The notes beneath the pieces were generated by a model. The model made no database searches. It was not told the DNA's origin and was given only the letters and a program-made list of their open reading frames with translations. Made by a program: the position numbers and the translations under genes. From Photobacterium sp. DA100 (GTDB taxonomy: Bacteria > Pseudomonadota > Gammaproteobacteria > Enterobacterales > Vibrionaceae), in the NCBI RefSeq assembly GCF_029223585.1, contig NZ_CP119424.1, positions 992,001 through 1,056,000 of the forward strand: 64,000 nt of DNA. The letters run 5' to 3'. Below are positions 1 to 8,028 of this stretch, piece by piece. Positions within the stretch are counted from its first letter, which is position 1. Every line of letters begins with the position of its first letter.

Positions 1-2
1 AG

Positions 3-95
3 ACAGCAGCCAATGTATATGCCAAATTGAAATTACTCCGCAGTGCTAAAAACCATATTAGCGCCTTGTTGCAACCCGAATGGCTTTGTCAATAG
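3..95 (+). CDS. C-terminal end of an unidentified protein (cut by window edge)
   Basis: Frame 3 is open from the first base of the window and stops at TAG 93-95, giving 30 residues rich in Lys, Leu and Ala and ending in QPEWLCQ. The composition would suit the last helices of a regulator, but nothing diagnostic is visible and I do not assign a family. It is on the same strand as the sigma-factor gene, with about 145 bases between them. The tail could be chance open frame, so confidence is low. Confidence 0.35.
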   Translation, partial: TAANVYAKLKLLRSAKNHISALLQPEWLCQ

Positions 96-239
96 TCTTT
101 TTCGATACAAAATTGCTTTTATATAAAAATGCACGATTCCTCAATGGCATATGCATAACGTTCATGATAGTGTGGGTGTGTAACAAATTAAAACAAAGAT
201 ATAACATTTAAGATTGTCATTGATTGTTAGGGGTAAGAT

Positions 240-1115
240 ATGGATATCAAATCACAAGAACTTAATGGTTTCGATGCTGATGTTATTCATCTGTATCTAC
301 AAGAAATCGCGCACAAACCTTTACTTACCAAAGATGAAGAAGTTCTTTACAGCAGGAAGTGCTTACGAGGTGACCCGTTCTCAAAAGCGACAATGATTGA
401 AAGTAACCTGCGCCTGGTTGTCAGTATTGCCAAAAAATACCGTAACAGTGGTATGTTGTTAAGCGATTTAATCGATGAAGGAAACATTGGTTTAATTACC
501 GCGGTGGAGAAATTTGATCCTGAACGTGGTTTTAGATTCTCGACATATGCGACATGGTGGATAAAGCAGACTATTGAGCGTGCCATTCACAACCAAGCAC
601 GCACTATACGACTACCTGTTCATGTTTCAAAAGAAATAAATACGATTTTGCGAACACATAAGCAGTTGATGAAAACCACTAACCAAGAACCAAGCCAGGA
701 AGAAATTGCTGCTAAGTTAGAACGTTCAGTAGAAGATATATCAAATGTGCTTGCTTATGATGCCCCTGTTGTCTCTATTGATCAGCAAATCTCCGATGAA
801 TCAGGCTCACAGACAATTTCAGCCTTCATTGCTGATGATGAAGGTATGAAGCCGGAAAATGAGCTCGACAAGCAAGATATTAGTAAACTCGCAATTGCGA
901 TGCTGGAAAGCCTAAATGCACGTGATCGTGAAATTTTGTGCCGCCGTTTTGGCTTATTAGGTTACGAAGCACAAACCCTTCAGCAGGTCGCTGATGAAGT
1001 CGGCCTGACTCGAGAACGAATTCGTCAATTACAGGTAAGTTCTCTGAAGAAACTAAAGAATACACTTAACCGTGAAAATTATGACTTAGAATTATTATTT
1101 GCAGAAACAGCGTAA
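240..1115 (+). CDS. RpoS-like sigma-70 family factor (RpoQ-like, short N-terminus)
   Basis: A 291-residue group-2 sigma factor that would direct RNA polymerase core to a stress or signal regulon. It begins almost directly at region 1.2 (the DVIHLYLQEIAHKPLLT segment, near residue 14). Region 2 contains DLIDEGNIGLITAVEKFDP and then FSTYATWWIKQ at about residues 76-110. The region 4 helix-turn-helix TLQQVADEVGLTRERIRQLQ lies at about 246-265. RpoS proteins are usually about 330 residues, so this one lacks most of the acidic N-terminal extension. That fits the additional RpoS paralogues of Vibrionaceae such as quorum-regulated RpoQ of Aliivibrio fischeri; this family link is inference. The start is well supported by AGGGGTAAGAT just ahead of the ATG. 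A terminator follows at 1137. Confidence 0.9.
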   Translation: MDIKSQELNGFDADVIHLYLQEIAHKPLLTKDEEVLYSRKCLRGDPFSKATMIESNLRLVVSIAKKYRNSGMLLSDLIDEGNIGLITAVEKFDPERGFRFSTYATWWIKQTIERAIHNQARTIRLPVHVSKEINTILRTHKQLMKTTNQEPSQEEIAAKLERSVEDISNVLAYDAPVVSIDQQISDESGSQTISAFIADDEGMKPENELDKQDISKLAIAMLESLNARDREILCRRFGLLGYEAQTLQQVADEVGLTRERIRQLQVSSLKKLKNTLNRENYDLELLFAETA

Positions 1116-1136
1116 AAGTTGGCATGTACCGGTACG

Positions 1137-1158
1137 CCCTCCACTTGGAGGGTTTTTT
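1137..1158 (+). terminator. Rho-independent terminator of the sigma-factor gene
   Basis: CCCTCC, a four-base ACTT loop and GGAGGG are followed by seven T. It begins 21 bases after the sigma-factor stop codon. Confidence 0.85.
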
Positions 1159-1285
1159 TGTAACCAACAATCTCATCACTCTCTTTTTCTTTGATTCAGA
1201 TTCTAACCACACTCCCCAGCCATTTTAGATAGCCAGACTACAGCATATATTAGCATCTTAACATGATGATAAAGCGAGCTCGTAT

Positions 1286-1513
1286 ATGACAGTAAATACC
1301 AAGTTGATATCAGTAATAGCGATTATGTTGTTCTTTAATACAAGTATAAGCCATTCATCAACTGCCAAAAAAGCCAAGGATTGTAAAAAGGTCAATCAGA
1401 AAATCGAATCTATCCAGAAAAAAATGCGTAGTGGCTACCCCCCAAAGCAAGGTAAGAAGTACCATAAACAATTGAATAAGTTATACAAGAAGCAATTCGA
1501 GTCATGCTTTTAA
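1286..1513 (+). CDS. small periplasmic or secreted basic protein
   Basis: A 75-residue protein with a likely signal peptide (hydrophobic residues 5-22, cleavage near SHS-ST). The mature part is short, very Lys-rich and has only two cysteines, one near each end (KDCKK and FESCF), which suggests a disulfide closing a helical hairpin. It reads KKVNQKIESIQKKM, then a GYPPKQGKKYHKQL segment, which would suit two amphipathic helices. No function can be assigned. It lies alone between a terminator and the next lipoprotein gene; the ribosome-binding site is weak. Confidence 0.6.
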   Translation: MTVNTKLISVIAIMLFFNTSISHSSTAKKAKDCKKVNQKIESIQKKMRSGYPPKQGKKYHKQLNKLYKKQFESCF

Positions 1514-1612
1514 ACCCACAAAAATACGTCTGCCTATCTCGGAACTGAGCCTCTGATACACCGCCGATCTGATAACCTATAGATGTACGATTAAAGGCGC
1601 GAGGCAGGTATT

Positions 1613-2149
1613 TTGAAAATCATCTTTGCTCTAGTTATTGCACTGTTATTAACATCATGCGCAAGTTACAGCGTCACAGAGCAACAAATACAGGAGTACC
1701 TTGATGATCGAAGCGGATTTGAGAGGACAGTAGGCGTTAAAGGGCTAGCACATGCCAACGTAAAATTTGACAATGTTAAGGTAGGAATAGGAAGAGTTGC
1801 TGATGATCGTGTTAACTTAGATGCCGACTCTACCGCTAAGATATCGATTCAGGGTCAAAGTACTCAACAGCTACAGATAAAGGTTAGCTTTAGTGCCGTG
1901 CCCTACTATGACAAAGACGAAGGCGCGATTTTTCTCAATGATCTGAATGTTGAAGATATCGATATCCAACCAAATGATTTTAACCTTCCTAGTAAACAAC
2001 TATTGTCCCCAATTATTGAAATGGTCGGACAATATTTATTGACGAGGCCTGTCTATCGATTAAGTGACGAAGATTTCAAACAATCGCTGTTAAAAACTGC
2101 AAGGCCGGAGCTTTTAATCAAAAATCATGAATTGATTATTCAAATTTAG
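1613..2149 (+). CDS. DUF1439 / YceB-like lipoprotein
   Basis: A 178-residue predicted lipoprotein. The signal peptide ends in LLLTSC, a good lipobox, with Cys16 as the lipidated residue. The mature part starts YSVTEQQIQEYLDD and continues with beta-rich sequence (NVKFDNVKVGIGR, TAKISIQGQ, LQIKVSFSAVPYYD) and DLNVEDIDI, the typical layout of the YceB family of periplasm-facing lipid-binding-like folds. The start is TTG at 1613, chosen because GAGGCAGG sits at the right distance and the signal peptide begins there. The exact role of this family is not known. A hairpin at 2159 closes the gene. Confidence 0.8.
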   Translation: MKIIFALVIALLLTSCASYSVTEQQIQEYLDDRSGFERTVGVKGLAHANVKFDNVKVGIGRVADDRVNLDADSTAKISIQGQSTQQLQIKVSFSAVPYYDKDEGAIFLNDLNVEDIDIQPNDFNLPSKQLLSPIIEMVGQYLLTRPVYRLSDEDFKQSLLKTARPELLIKNHELIIQI

Positions 2150-2158
2150 CGCAGGCAC

Positions 2159-2184
2159 GAGAGCATTATTTTCTCAATGCTCTC
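2159..2184. terminator. hairpin between converging genes
   Basis: A perfect 9-bp stem (GAGAGCATT / AATGCTCTC) with an 8-base loop lies just after the YceB-like lipoprotein and 18 bases from the end of the opposite-strand gene. The T-tract is poor, so termination strength is uncertain. Confidence 0.55.
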
Positions 2185-2202
2185 ATTGTAGATTTCAGCT
2201 TA

Positions 2203-2499
2203 CTAATCAGAGCTCTTAGATTGCTCTAAGAAATTAGTGCCAGCCGCTTCATCTATGATGTGAATTGCCCGTTCAGTTTCAAACGATTTACGCATCGCCT
2301 CTGCGGCATAGTTCTTAATGGTTGCTTCATGCGAACTAATAAAGATGAAGATGAATAAACAGAGCCCAAATAAAGAAGCTAGTAGTGCCATGATGGTCCT
2401 TTGAACAATACGCTTCTCAGCTTCGCGCAATTCTCTTTCTAGAATTTCAATAACATCATAATTTGTAAGGTTTGGCCTTATTTTTCTTTGATTTTTCAT
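2203..2499 (-). CDS. small single-span membrane protein of unknown function
   Basis: A 98-residue protein. Residues 1-35 are charged and helical (VIEILERELREAEKRIVQR). One strong membrane helix follows at about 37-57 (IMALLASLFGLCLFIFIFI), then a mostly helical tail (EAMRKSFETERAIHIIDEAAG). The positive flank before the helix predicts an N-in topology with the tail in the periplasm. No recognisable domain, no good ribosome-binding site, and no partner gene in an operon. Function unknown. Confidence 0.6.
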   Translation of the reverse strand: MKNQRKIRPNLTNYDVIEILERELREAEKRIVQRTIMALLASLFGLCLFIFIFISSHEATIKNYAAEAMRKSFETERAIHIIDEAAGTNFLEQSKSSD

Positions 2500-2663
2500 A
2501 TATTTAATTTGACCAATAAGTGTTAGCTATTGGAGGCTACTGTATCAATAGATTCTTAACTATACCTTAATCAGCTATAAACATCCTTTTAGACATTCTA
2601 GTTTTCAGGATAATGTTTAAATTTCATACATAGCATAAGTTATAGTGCGTTAGCTTTTGTAAA

Positions 2664-2685
2664 AACACAGCCCGAAGGCTGTGTT
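2664..2685 (-). terminator. Rho-independent terminator of the chrA-like gene
   Basis: A 9-bp stem AACACAGCC / GGCTGTGTT with a CGAA tetraloop. On the minus strand it is followed by a T-run. It lies 18 bases beyond the transporter stop codon. Confidence 0.8.
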
Positions 2686-2702
2686 TAACATGCAGCGTCT
2701 AC

Positions 2703-3848
2703 TTACAGCAACGATTGATACCCGACGAAGAGCAAGATCAATCCCCACACCGGTATGTTCCGATATTTCAAAAGATAGAAGCCAACCATTACCGCAACAA
2801 CATCAAAGACTGAACCTATTGAAGTGGAAATTACGGGCTTGATAAATGCACTCCCCAACAAACCAACAACACTCGCATTGACCAACAAAATAGACTCTTG
2901 CAAACGTTGGTGTTTAAACAAAGCATTCCAAGCCGGCAAAAATGCAAACAATAGTAAGCTCCCTGGTAAAAACACAGCAATCGTTGCAAGTAAACTACCG
3001 ATAAATGGACTGTCAGAAATCGTCGAAGCCCCTAGGTAACTAGCCATTGTAAACATAGGCCCTGGAACTAACTGGGCAGAAGCATAAGCACTCAAGAATG
3101 TATCAGGTTCCACCATCCCTTCCATCATAGGCTCTAGGAGTGGAAGAACAACATGGCCGCCACCAAATACGAAACTACCCGCTTGATAAAAAACATTAAC
3201 AAGGTTTAGTAATTCAGATTGCCCAGCTACCAACGGTAGGCCAAACAACAAAACAACAAACACACTAACAATACCCAAATGGGGTTTGATTATGGGTTGG
3301 TTAACGACTTCAGCATTGTGTAGTTTTTGGCTTGAAATAGCAAAACCTAACAGTGCGGCCAATAAAATTGGAATGATTTGCCCAAGCAGCCCCGAGGTTA
3401 TGAAAACACTAACACCGGTTGCGAGTGCAACCGCAACTGTTAACTTGCTTGTTATATTTTTTTTAACCATTCCCCATATGGCTTCAGCAACAACGACAAC
3501 AGCCAAGAGTTTAGCTGCCTGGATAACGGTATTGATAAAGGTGACATCGTTATATTGCTGGTTGCCAATAGCTAAAACAGTCAACAACAAGAATGAAGGG
3601 AAAGTAAAACCGACAAAAGCAGAAAGTGCTCCTAGGTATCCTGCTTTCTTGAAACCAATATACATACCAAGCTGGCTACTAGCGGGCCCAGGTAAAAACT
3701 GACATAGCGCAACTGCGTGGGTGAAATCTTGATCACTCAACCATTTTTTATTCTGAACAAATTCACGTTGGAAAAAACCAATGTGAGCGGCAGGGCCGCC
3801 GAAACTATAAAGACCTAGCAGAAAAAACTGCCACATAACTTTGAACAT
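2703..3848 (-). CDS. chrA: ChrA-type chromate transporter (CHR family)
   Basis: A 381-residue inner-membrane protein made of two homologous CHR halves. The N-terminal half carries FGGPAAHIGFFQREFV and LCQFLPGPASSQLGMYIG. The C-terminal half carries the matching FGGGHVVLPLLEPMM and QLVPGPMFTMASYLG. These repeated GG-proximal and PGP motifs are the family signature. Long-chain CHR proteins exchange chromate or sulfate-like anions across the membrane; the actual substrate here cannot be told from sequence. The start has a strong TAGGAGG site. It is divergent from a LysR regulator, a common layout for a regulator and its target. Confidence 0.9.
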   Translation of the reverse strand: MFKVMWQFFLLGLYSFGGPAAHIGFFQREFVQNKKWLSDQDFTHAVALCQFLPGPASSQLGMYIGFKKAGYLGALSAFVGFTFPSFLLLTVLAIGNQQYNDVTFINTVIQAAKLLAVVVVAEAIWGMVKKNITSKLTVAVALATGVSVFITSGLLGQIIPILLAALLGFAISSQKLHNAEVVNQPIIKPHLGIVSVFVVLLFGLPLVAGQSELLNLVNVFYQAGSFVFGGGHVVLPLLEPMMEGMVEPDTFLSAYASAQLVPGPMFTMASYLGASTISDSPFIGSLLATIAVFLPGSLLLFAFLPAWNALFKHQRLQESILLVNASVVGLLGSAFIKPVISTSIGSVFDVVAVMVGFYLLKYRNIPVWGLILLFVGYQSLL

Positions 3849-4257
3849 AAAACCTCCTAATGAGGCTCAGATATTATCGGCGAACTCCACATTAATAAAA
3901 TCGTTTAGTTTAATTAAGCTCATTACCATCATCGATTTTGCTGCCAACTTAATCAGTTATAGAAAATTAAGCCTAAGGGAATAACTGCCTTGCATAGCGT
4001 ACATTATTTGCTTTCATTGTTCACTGTCGGGGACAATAACTATTAAGTCATTGTAATTATTGTGAAATAAAGCCAATACAACGACTACCTCTCCTTGTTA
4101 ATAAAACAACACGATAGCGTCAGATATAGCTTTCGCGGTGCATTGAGTTCAGTCGCTGGCCAATGATGAGTGACATCGTCACATAAGATTCACAAGCATT
4201 CTCCCCCATTACGTTCAGTGATATAATTGCCTAGTTAACATGAAGTTGGTCTTACCT
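3849..4257. promoter_or_regulatory. divergent control region between chrA-like and lysR-type genes
   Basis: About 400 AT-rich bases with no gene. It must hold both promoters. A TATAAT-like -10 is at 4222-4227 for the LysR gene, with no convincing -35. A short palindrome GTGAC-ATC-GTCAC lies at 4170-4182. LysR regulators usually bind T-N11-A sites in such intervals, but I could not single one out. Confidence 0.4.
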
Positions 4258-5184
4258 ATGCTAGAAAATCTGCAACAAATGGTGATCCTTGCGACTGTCG
4301 GCCATGAACAAAACTTTACCAGGGCGGCAGAGCGTCTTGGGATCTCTAAATCTCAGGTCAGTAAACAAATTCGTTTTTTGGAAGAACGGCTTGGATGTCA
4401 GCTTGTACAGCGAAGTACACGCACCGTCGCTTTGACTGAGATAGGCCTTCAATATGCTGAATATGGCCAACAGCTGCTTGATACGGTCAATGAAGCTGAA
4501 GCACTCGTTGCAGGTTACCGCAATGAAATTAAAGGTGTATTGCGCGTTGGTATTGCGCAATCTTTCGGCAATATCCACATCACCTCGGCATTGGCTGAAT
4601 TTCAAAAAGAACACCCAGGCCTCGAATTAGAAGTTAGCCTGTTTGATCATCGCCCTAACCTACTGGAAGAAGGCTTTGACTGTTGGGTGGCCATTCACGA
4701 ACACCCACCAGAAGGTATGGTCGCCCGCCGACTCGCAGATTGTCATTTTGCAGTTGTTGCCTCGCCTGAATATATACAGGCTCATGGTGCCCCTAAAGTA
4801 CCGGGAGACTTGCGCCAGCATAACTGCATTACCTACCAAAGCCGCGAGAGGAAATACATCAATTGGGAATTCACCAGAGACGGAGTAAGACAGTCAATTA
4901 GGGCCCGCGGAAACTACCGTATCGACAATGCGCCAGCTGTTCTTGATGCTGCGATTTCAGGCTTGGGGATTGCGTACCTTGCAACCTACCTCATTACAGA
5001 CGAGCTTGAAACAGGCAAACTTATCCAGCTACTTCCTGAATGGAAGGCCGATGTTGAGTTGCCAATTTATGCCGTTTATCCCCGCCGAAAATACCTTGCA
5101 CCTAAGGTACGGTCATTTATTGATTTCATGGCAGAACGTATGTCTGTCCCTCCATACAGAACCCCTAACCCTGCTGCTCGTTGA
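4258..5184 (+). CDS. LysR-family transcriptional regulator
   Basis: A 308-residue regulator. The N-terminal winged helix-turn-helix is clear (FTRAAERLGISKSQVSKQIRFLEERLG, about residues 20-46), followed by the linker helix and a substrate-binding domain from about residue 87 (GVLRVGIAQSFG). A possible earlier ATG at 4240 would add MKLVLP. I prefer 4258 because LysR proteins normally begin a few residues before the first helix (MLENLQQMVIL); neither start has a strong ribosome-binding site. The divergent chrA-like gene is the likeliest target, with an autoregulatory loop also likely. The effector is unknown. Confidence 0.9.
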   Translation: MLENLQQMVILATVGHEQNFTRAAERLGISKSQVSKQIRFLEERLGCQLVQRSTRTVALTEIGLQYAEYGQQLLDTVNEAEALVAGYRNEIKGVLRVGIAQSFGNIHITSALAEFQKEHPGLELEVSLFDHRPNLLEEGFDCWVAIHEHPPEGMVARRLADCHFAVVASPEYIQAHGAPKVPGDLRQHNCITYQSRERKYINWEFTRDGVRQSIRARGNYRIDNAPAVLDAAISGLGIAYLATYLITDELETGKLIQLLPEWKADVELPIYAVYPRRKYLAPKVRSFIDFMAERMSVPPYRTPNPAAR

Positions 5185-5231
5185 TCGACCACGTTATCTT
5201 ATTTTCGCAGTTGTGATTCGCTTCAGATCAG

Positions 5232-5268
5232 CTAAACCTAACATATATGACTTCATGATTAGGTTTAG
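5232..5268 (+). promoter_or_regulatory. hairpin overlapping a ribosome-binding site
   Basis: CTAAACCTAA at 5232-5241 and TTAGGTTTAG at 5259-5268 form a perfect 10-bp stem with a 17-base loop. The only Shine-Dalgarno-like AGG for the next gene (5261-5263) is inside the 3' arm, and the TTG start is six bases beyond the stem. No T-run follows, so this is not a plain terminator. Confidence 0.5.
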
Positions 5269-5273
5269 TTGGT

Positions 5274-5834
5274 TTGAATACTCTAGCACCGCATACCGCT
5301 TCATCATTACTGGCTCGCACGTTCATCTTGCTATGCTGTTCAGTGTTTATTTGGGGATGTGGCAACGGAAGTGACGGCGTCACTCCCACTACCACTCAAT
5401 CAACCGGAAGTGGCAATGTGGTACCCAAAGCACAAATATTGCTAACTGAGCTGCCGGAGCTTCGTACTTCAGTATATTTCGATGTCGAGAGCTACGAACT
5501 AACACCTGACGGCCAATTATTGCTAGACCCTATCGCTGTTCGATTACGTCAGCATCCTGATAGCTATGTGATCGTTGTTGGGCATGGTGATGATTTTGCT
5601 AATGAAGATGATAATATCGGGCTTTCCTATGAACGTGCTTTTACCGTTGCTATTTATATATCATCTGTTTTTGGTGTCGAAGAGGAACGTATCCAGATAG
5701 TGTCAGCTGGTAGCAGCGAGCCATTAAGTTCAGGCACCCGAGCAGTCGACAAACAACGAAACCGAAGAGTAGAAGTTGTCTCCCCTAAATCGATAGTGCG
5801 AACACTCAGCCCTACCAACGATGCAAGGTTCTAG
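5274..5834 (+). CDS. OmpA-family (OmpA/MotB domain) lipoprotein
   Basis: A 186-residue envelope protein. The N-terminus has a hydrophobic stretch (FILLCCSVFIWGC) with a usable, if unusual, lipobox ending at Cys29. A Ser/Thr/Gly-rich linker follows, then an OmpA-like peptidoglycan-binding domain from about residue 62: VYFDVESYELTPDG, VIVVGHGDD, then LSYERAFTVAIYI and DKQRNRRVEV. In the family the Asp of HGDD/HTD and the Arg of NRRVE bind diaminopimelate. The start is TTG at 5274, six bases after the hairpin that contains its ribosome-binding site, so translation may be structurally controlled. It follows the LysR gene on the same strand by 89 bases and could be co-transcribed. Confidence 0.8.
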   Translation: MNTLAPHTASSLLARTFILLCCSVFIWGCGNGSDGVTPTTTQSTGSGNVVPKAQILLTELPELRTSVYFDVESYELTPDGQLLLDPIAVRLRQHPDSYVIVVGHGDDFANEDDNIGLSYERAFTVAIYISSVFGVEEERIQIVSAGSSEPLSSGTRAVDKQRNRRVEVVSPKSIVRTLSPTNDARF

Positions 5835-5870
5835 CTGAAAGCTTGTCATAGCCCTAATTCAGACGAAAAA

Positions 5871-5897
5871 AAAGCAGCCTGTAGGCTGCTTTTTTTA
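5871..5897. terminator. bidirectional Rho-independent terminator
   Basis: AGCAGCC, TGTA loop and GGCTGCT with an A-run before and a T-run after. It serves the OmpA-like gene on the plus strand and the acyltransferase gene on the minus strand. Confidence 0.9.
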
Positions 5898-5898
5898 C

Positions 5899-7008
5899 TT
5901 ACTGTAGTTTCTTCTGCGCAGGTATCGCATACATCTGCTTCAGAATGGTGACAACCCCTTCAGGAAGGCCGGCAAATTTCTCGTTGAACCTGGCCACCTC
6001 AGCATCATTCACCGAGCTATCAGTCATCCCTGCTGCAATATAGTTGGCAGGAAACAGATGGTAATTAGCTGTAATCTGACGATCGATTTCCCCAGCTAAT
6101 GACTCAGGAGTATCAAAACCAGCACCAATCACATCACCGAAGTTGACATGAATACGACGTTTTTGGCCAACGATACCCTGAATAATGCTTTCGATGTCTT
6201 CGAACTCACCTTTCTCATAACTGCCTTCAGTTTGTTTCTGGTAAAGCTCTTTTGCCTTGGCAACATCACACGGATCGTTTTCGTACGAAATAGCGACCGG
6301 TACAATATTAAGCTTTGACATGTAATCGGAAAACTCAATTTTTTGTTTACGACCATCCATATAAAACATCTTTAGGATGGCAGGATCAGTTTTATCGTTA
6401 CCATCTTTGGCCCGCCCTTCCTTCTGGGCAATCCAAATGGAGTTCCCCGTCTCAAGCGAATGAGAGATATAACTAGACAGTAGGCCAAGCGCTTTCATCA
6501 TTTCACGCGGCGCTTTAGCCGAGCGCTTAACAATAAAGCTCTTGTTCAAACGCATTAGCTCGGTTGCACATGGCTTCTTCAGAAGATTATCGCCAATCGC
6601 AATACGTACGGTATTGAAGCCATTATTGTAAAGGCACCAGTTCACCATCGCTGGATCCATGGCAATATCTCTATGGTTCGAGACAAAGAGATAGGATTTT
6701 GTCGGATCCAGTTCGTCAAGCCCGCTAAAAGTGACACCGTCACAAGAATGATCAATAGTTGCGTGCATATATTTGGCGATTTGACGTTGGACATCATCAA
6801 CCGTTTTGATATTTGACCATTTGCTTATTAGAAAGCGTTTAATCAGGGGTGTCAGCAACCAGCCGAGTACACCAGATAACTGTGGAAAACGGTAATTAAG
6901 AATGGCGTTTATAAACTCTTTATCGTTAACCAGACGCGTAATAGCCCCACTGACTTCATCATCATTATATGGGCGAATTTCTTTGTAAATATCGTTATTA
7001 GACTGCAC
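5899..7008 (-). CDS. PlsC-like glycerolipid acyltransferase
   Basis: A 369-residue protein with an acyltransferase core. The catalytic block is SNHRDIAMDP, a variant of NHxxxxD, near residue 110. The downstream glycerophosphate-binding blocks are FIVKRS and a KEGRAKDG segment equivalent to the family's EGTRS/EGR motif. It is longer than plain PlsC (about 240 residues) and has a charged N-terminal extension of about 80 residues. The likely role is acylation of a lysophospholipid or glycerophosphate at the inner membrane; the acceptor is not certain. The start is GTG, with GAAG seven bases ahead. A terminator-like hairpin lies 22 bases upstream of the start, so expression may be controlled by attenuation. 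Confidence 0.8.
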   Translation of the reverse strand: MQSNNDIYKEIRPYNDDEVSGAITRLVNDKEFINAILNYRFPQLSGVLGWLLTPLIKRFLISKWSNIKTVDDVQRQIAKYMHATIDHSCDGVTFSGLDELDPTKSYLFVSNHRDIAMDPAMVNWCLYNNGFNTVRIAIGDNLLKKPCATELMRLNKSFIVKRSAKAPREMMKALGLLSSYISHSLETGNSIWIAQKEGRAKDGNDKTDPAILKMFYMDGRKQKIEFSDYMSKLNIVPVAISYENDPCDVAKAKELYQKQTEGSYEKGEFEDIESIIQGIVGQKRRIHVNFGDVIGAGFDTPESLAGEIDRQITANYHLFPANYIAAGMTDSSVNDAEVARFNEKFAGLPEGVVTILKQMYAIPAQKKLQ

Positions 7009-7029
7009 TGTAATGCTTCATAAGTTGAA

Positions 7030-7103
7030 AAAACTGCGACATTTTACGCAGTTTTATTGAATTTACCCAATGGCAACCCCCAAACAAAACAATGGTTGGA
7101 GGT
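7030..7103 (-). promoter_or_regulatory. putative attenuator in the leader of the acyltransferase gene
   Basis: On the minus strand, AAAACTGCG, an 8-base loop and CGCAGTTTT (7030-7055) end in a run of six T, all within 22 bases of the acyltransferase GTG. No gene on either strand ends here, so it cannot be an ordinary gene terminator. Further upstream, ACCTCCAA (7096-7103) pairs with TTGGGGGT (7076-7083). This second stem uses one G-U pair that exists only in the minus-strand RNA and is a C-A mismatch in the opposite RNA. Two ordered stems of this type are typical of transcription-attenuation leaders. No known riboswitch class is recognised. Confidence 0.5.
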
Positions 7104-7281
7104 CTTACCAGATTTAAATGTATCTAATTAAAGCACTTTACCTTTTGAATCCTGACATGTCTGCCTAACTGATAGCATTTCTAGCTAAAAAAGCAGCATT
7201 TATCTGTTAAAATTCCCCGATCAGTTGACGCTTCAATCAAAAGCGAACAACATGTGTCAGCTAATTTGCTAGAGATTAACT

Positions 7282-7965
7282 ATGAAACAGGCTATTGATT
7301 ATTCACTGCATCAACATACTTTTCTGGATGTCGGCTCCAGAAAAAAAAGCCATACTGCCTACATGCTTATCATGTCTTCAGGATGTGCATTTATCCGTTT
7401 AGGCAAGGCAGAATATACAGTGACGGCCGGCAATGGATTTTTCATTCCTTTTGACTGCCTTCATGCCGTTACAATCATGCCTGGGTCAACTTACAGTAAA
7501 ATTGAGTTCTCACCTCGACTAACCATGACCATTTGCCGGGAAGCTGGTTTCTTCCGTATGACACCGCTAATTAGTGCCGTTGCCAAAGAACTGGGCAAAT
7601 GGATAAAACTAGGCAATGACATAACATTAGACGGTGAAAGTGGTAATTTGCTCAAAGTACTTGCCGATCAAGCTGCAAAATTAAAGGTCAACAGCAAGTC
7701 CACCAGCCCCTCTTTAAGTGGCCACCACCAAGTTTGCCTGTCATCTTTGCTAAAAGGTGACAAGGTCACTGACAGTAAAGCCATTGAGGAGATCGCAACC
7801 TATACCGGCTTCTCCGTGAAAGAAATCGAATCTTGCGTACTGATGCGAGAGGCGCTAAAGCTGTCTCGTTCAGGGCGAAAAACCCCTCAAATCGCCGAAA
7901 CATTAAACACCACCCCTGAGATGATTTCTTCCCTTGCTATCCCTGTCCTAGGGCAAGCGCTTTAA
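7282..7965 (+). CDS. cupin-type AraC-like transcriptional regulator (divergent)
   Basis: A 227-residue protein. The N-terminal half looks like an AraC-type cupin arm (AYMLIMSSGCAFIRLGKAEYTVTAGNGFFIPFDCLHAVTI). The C-terminal half has two weak helix-turn-helix-like stretches: IEEIATYTGFSVKEIES and RKTPQIAETLNTTPEMISS. These correspond in position to the two DNA-binding helices of AraC proteins but lack the usual FxRxFK signature, so DNA binding is probable rather than certain. It is divergent from the acyltransferase gene, 273 bases away, and could control it. It ends in a bidirectional terminator. Confidence 0.65.
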   Translation: MKQAIDYSLHQHTFLDVGSRKKSHTAYMLIMSSGCAFIRLGKAEYTVTAGNGFFIPFDCLHAVTIMPGSTYSKIEFSPRLTMTICREAGFFRMTPLISAVAKELGKWIKLGNDITLDGESGNLLKVLADQAAKLKVNSKSTSPSLSGHHQVCLSSLLKGDKVTDSKAIEEIATYTGFSVKEIESCVLMREALKLSRSGRKTPQIAETLNTTPEMISSLAIPVLGQAL

Positions 7966-7980
7966 TCAGACAGCAATAAA

Positions 7981-8007
7981 AAAAGCCACCGCAAGGTGGC
8001 TTTTTTA
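7981..8007. terminator. bidirectional Rho-independent terminator
   Basis: AAGCCACC, GCAA tetraloop and GGTGGCTT flanked by A- and T-runs, between the AraC-like gene and the L,D-transpeptidase gene. Confidence 0.9.
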
Positions 8008-8028
8008 TCTAGGCACTATTTGTCTTAG

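Noticed and set aside
4170..4182. CRP site at GTGAC-ATC-GTCAC
   Set aside because: The spacer between TGTGA-type half-sites is not the required six bases.
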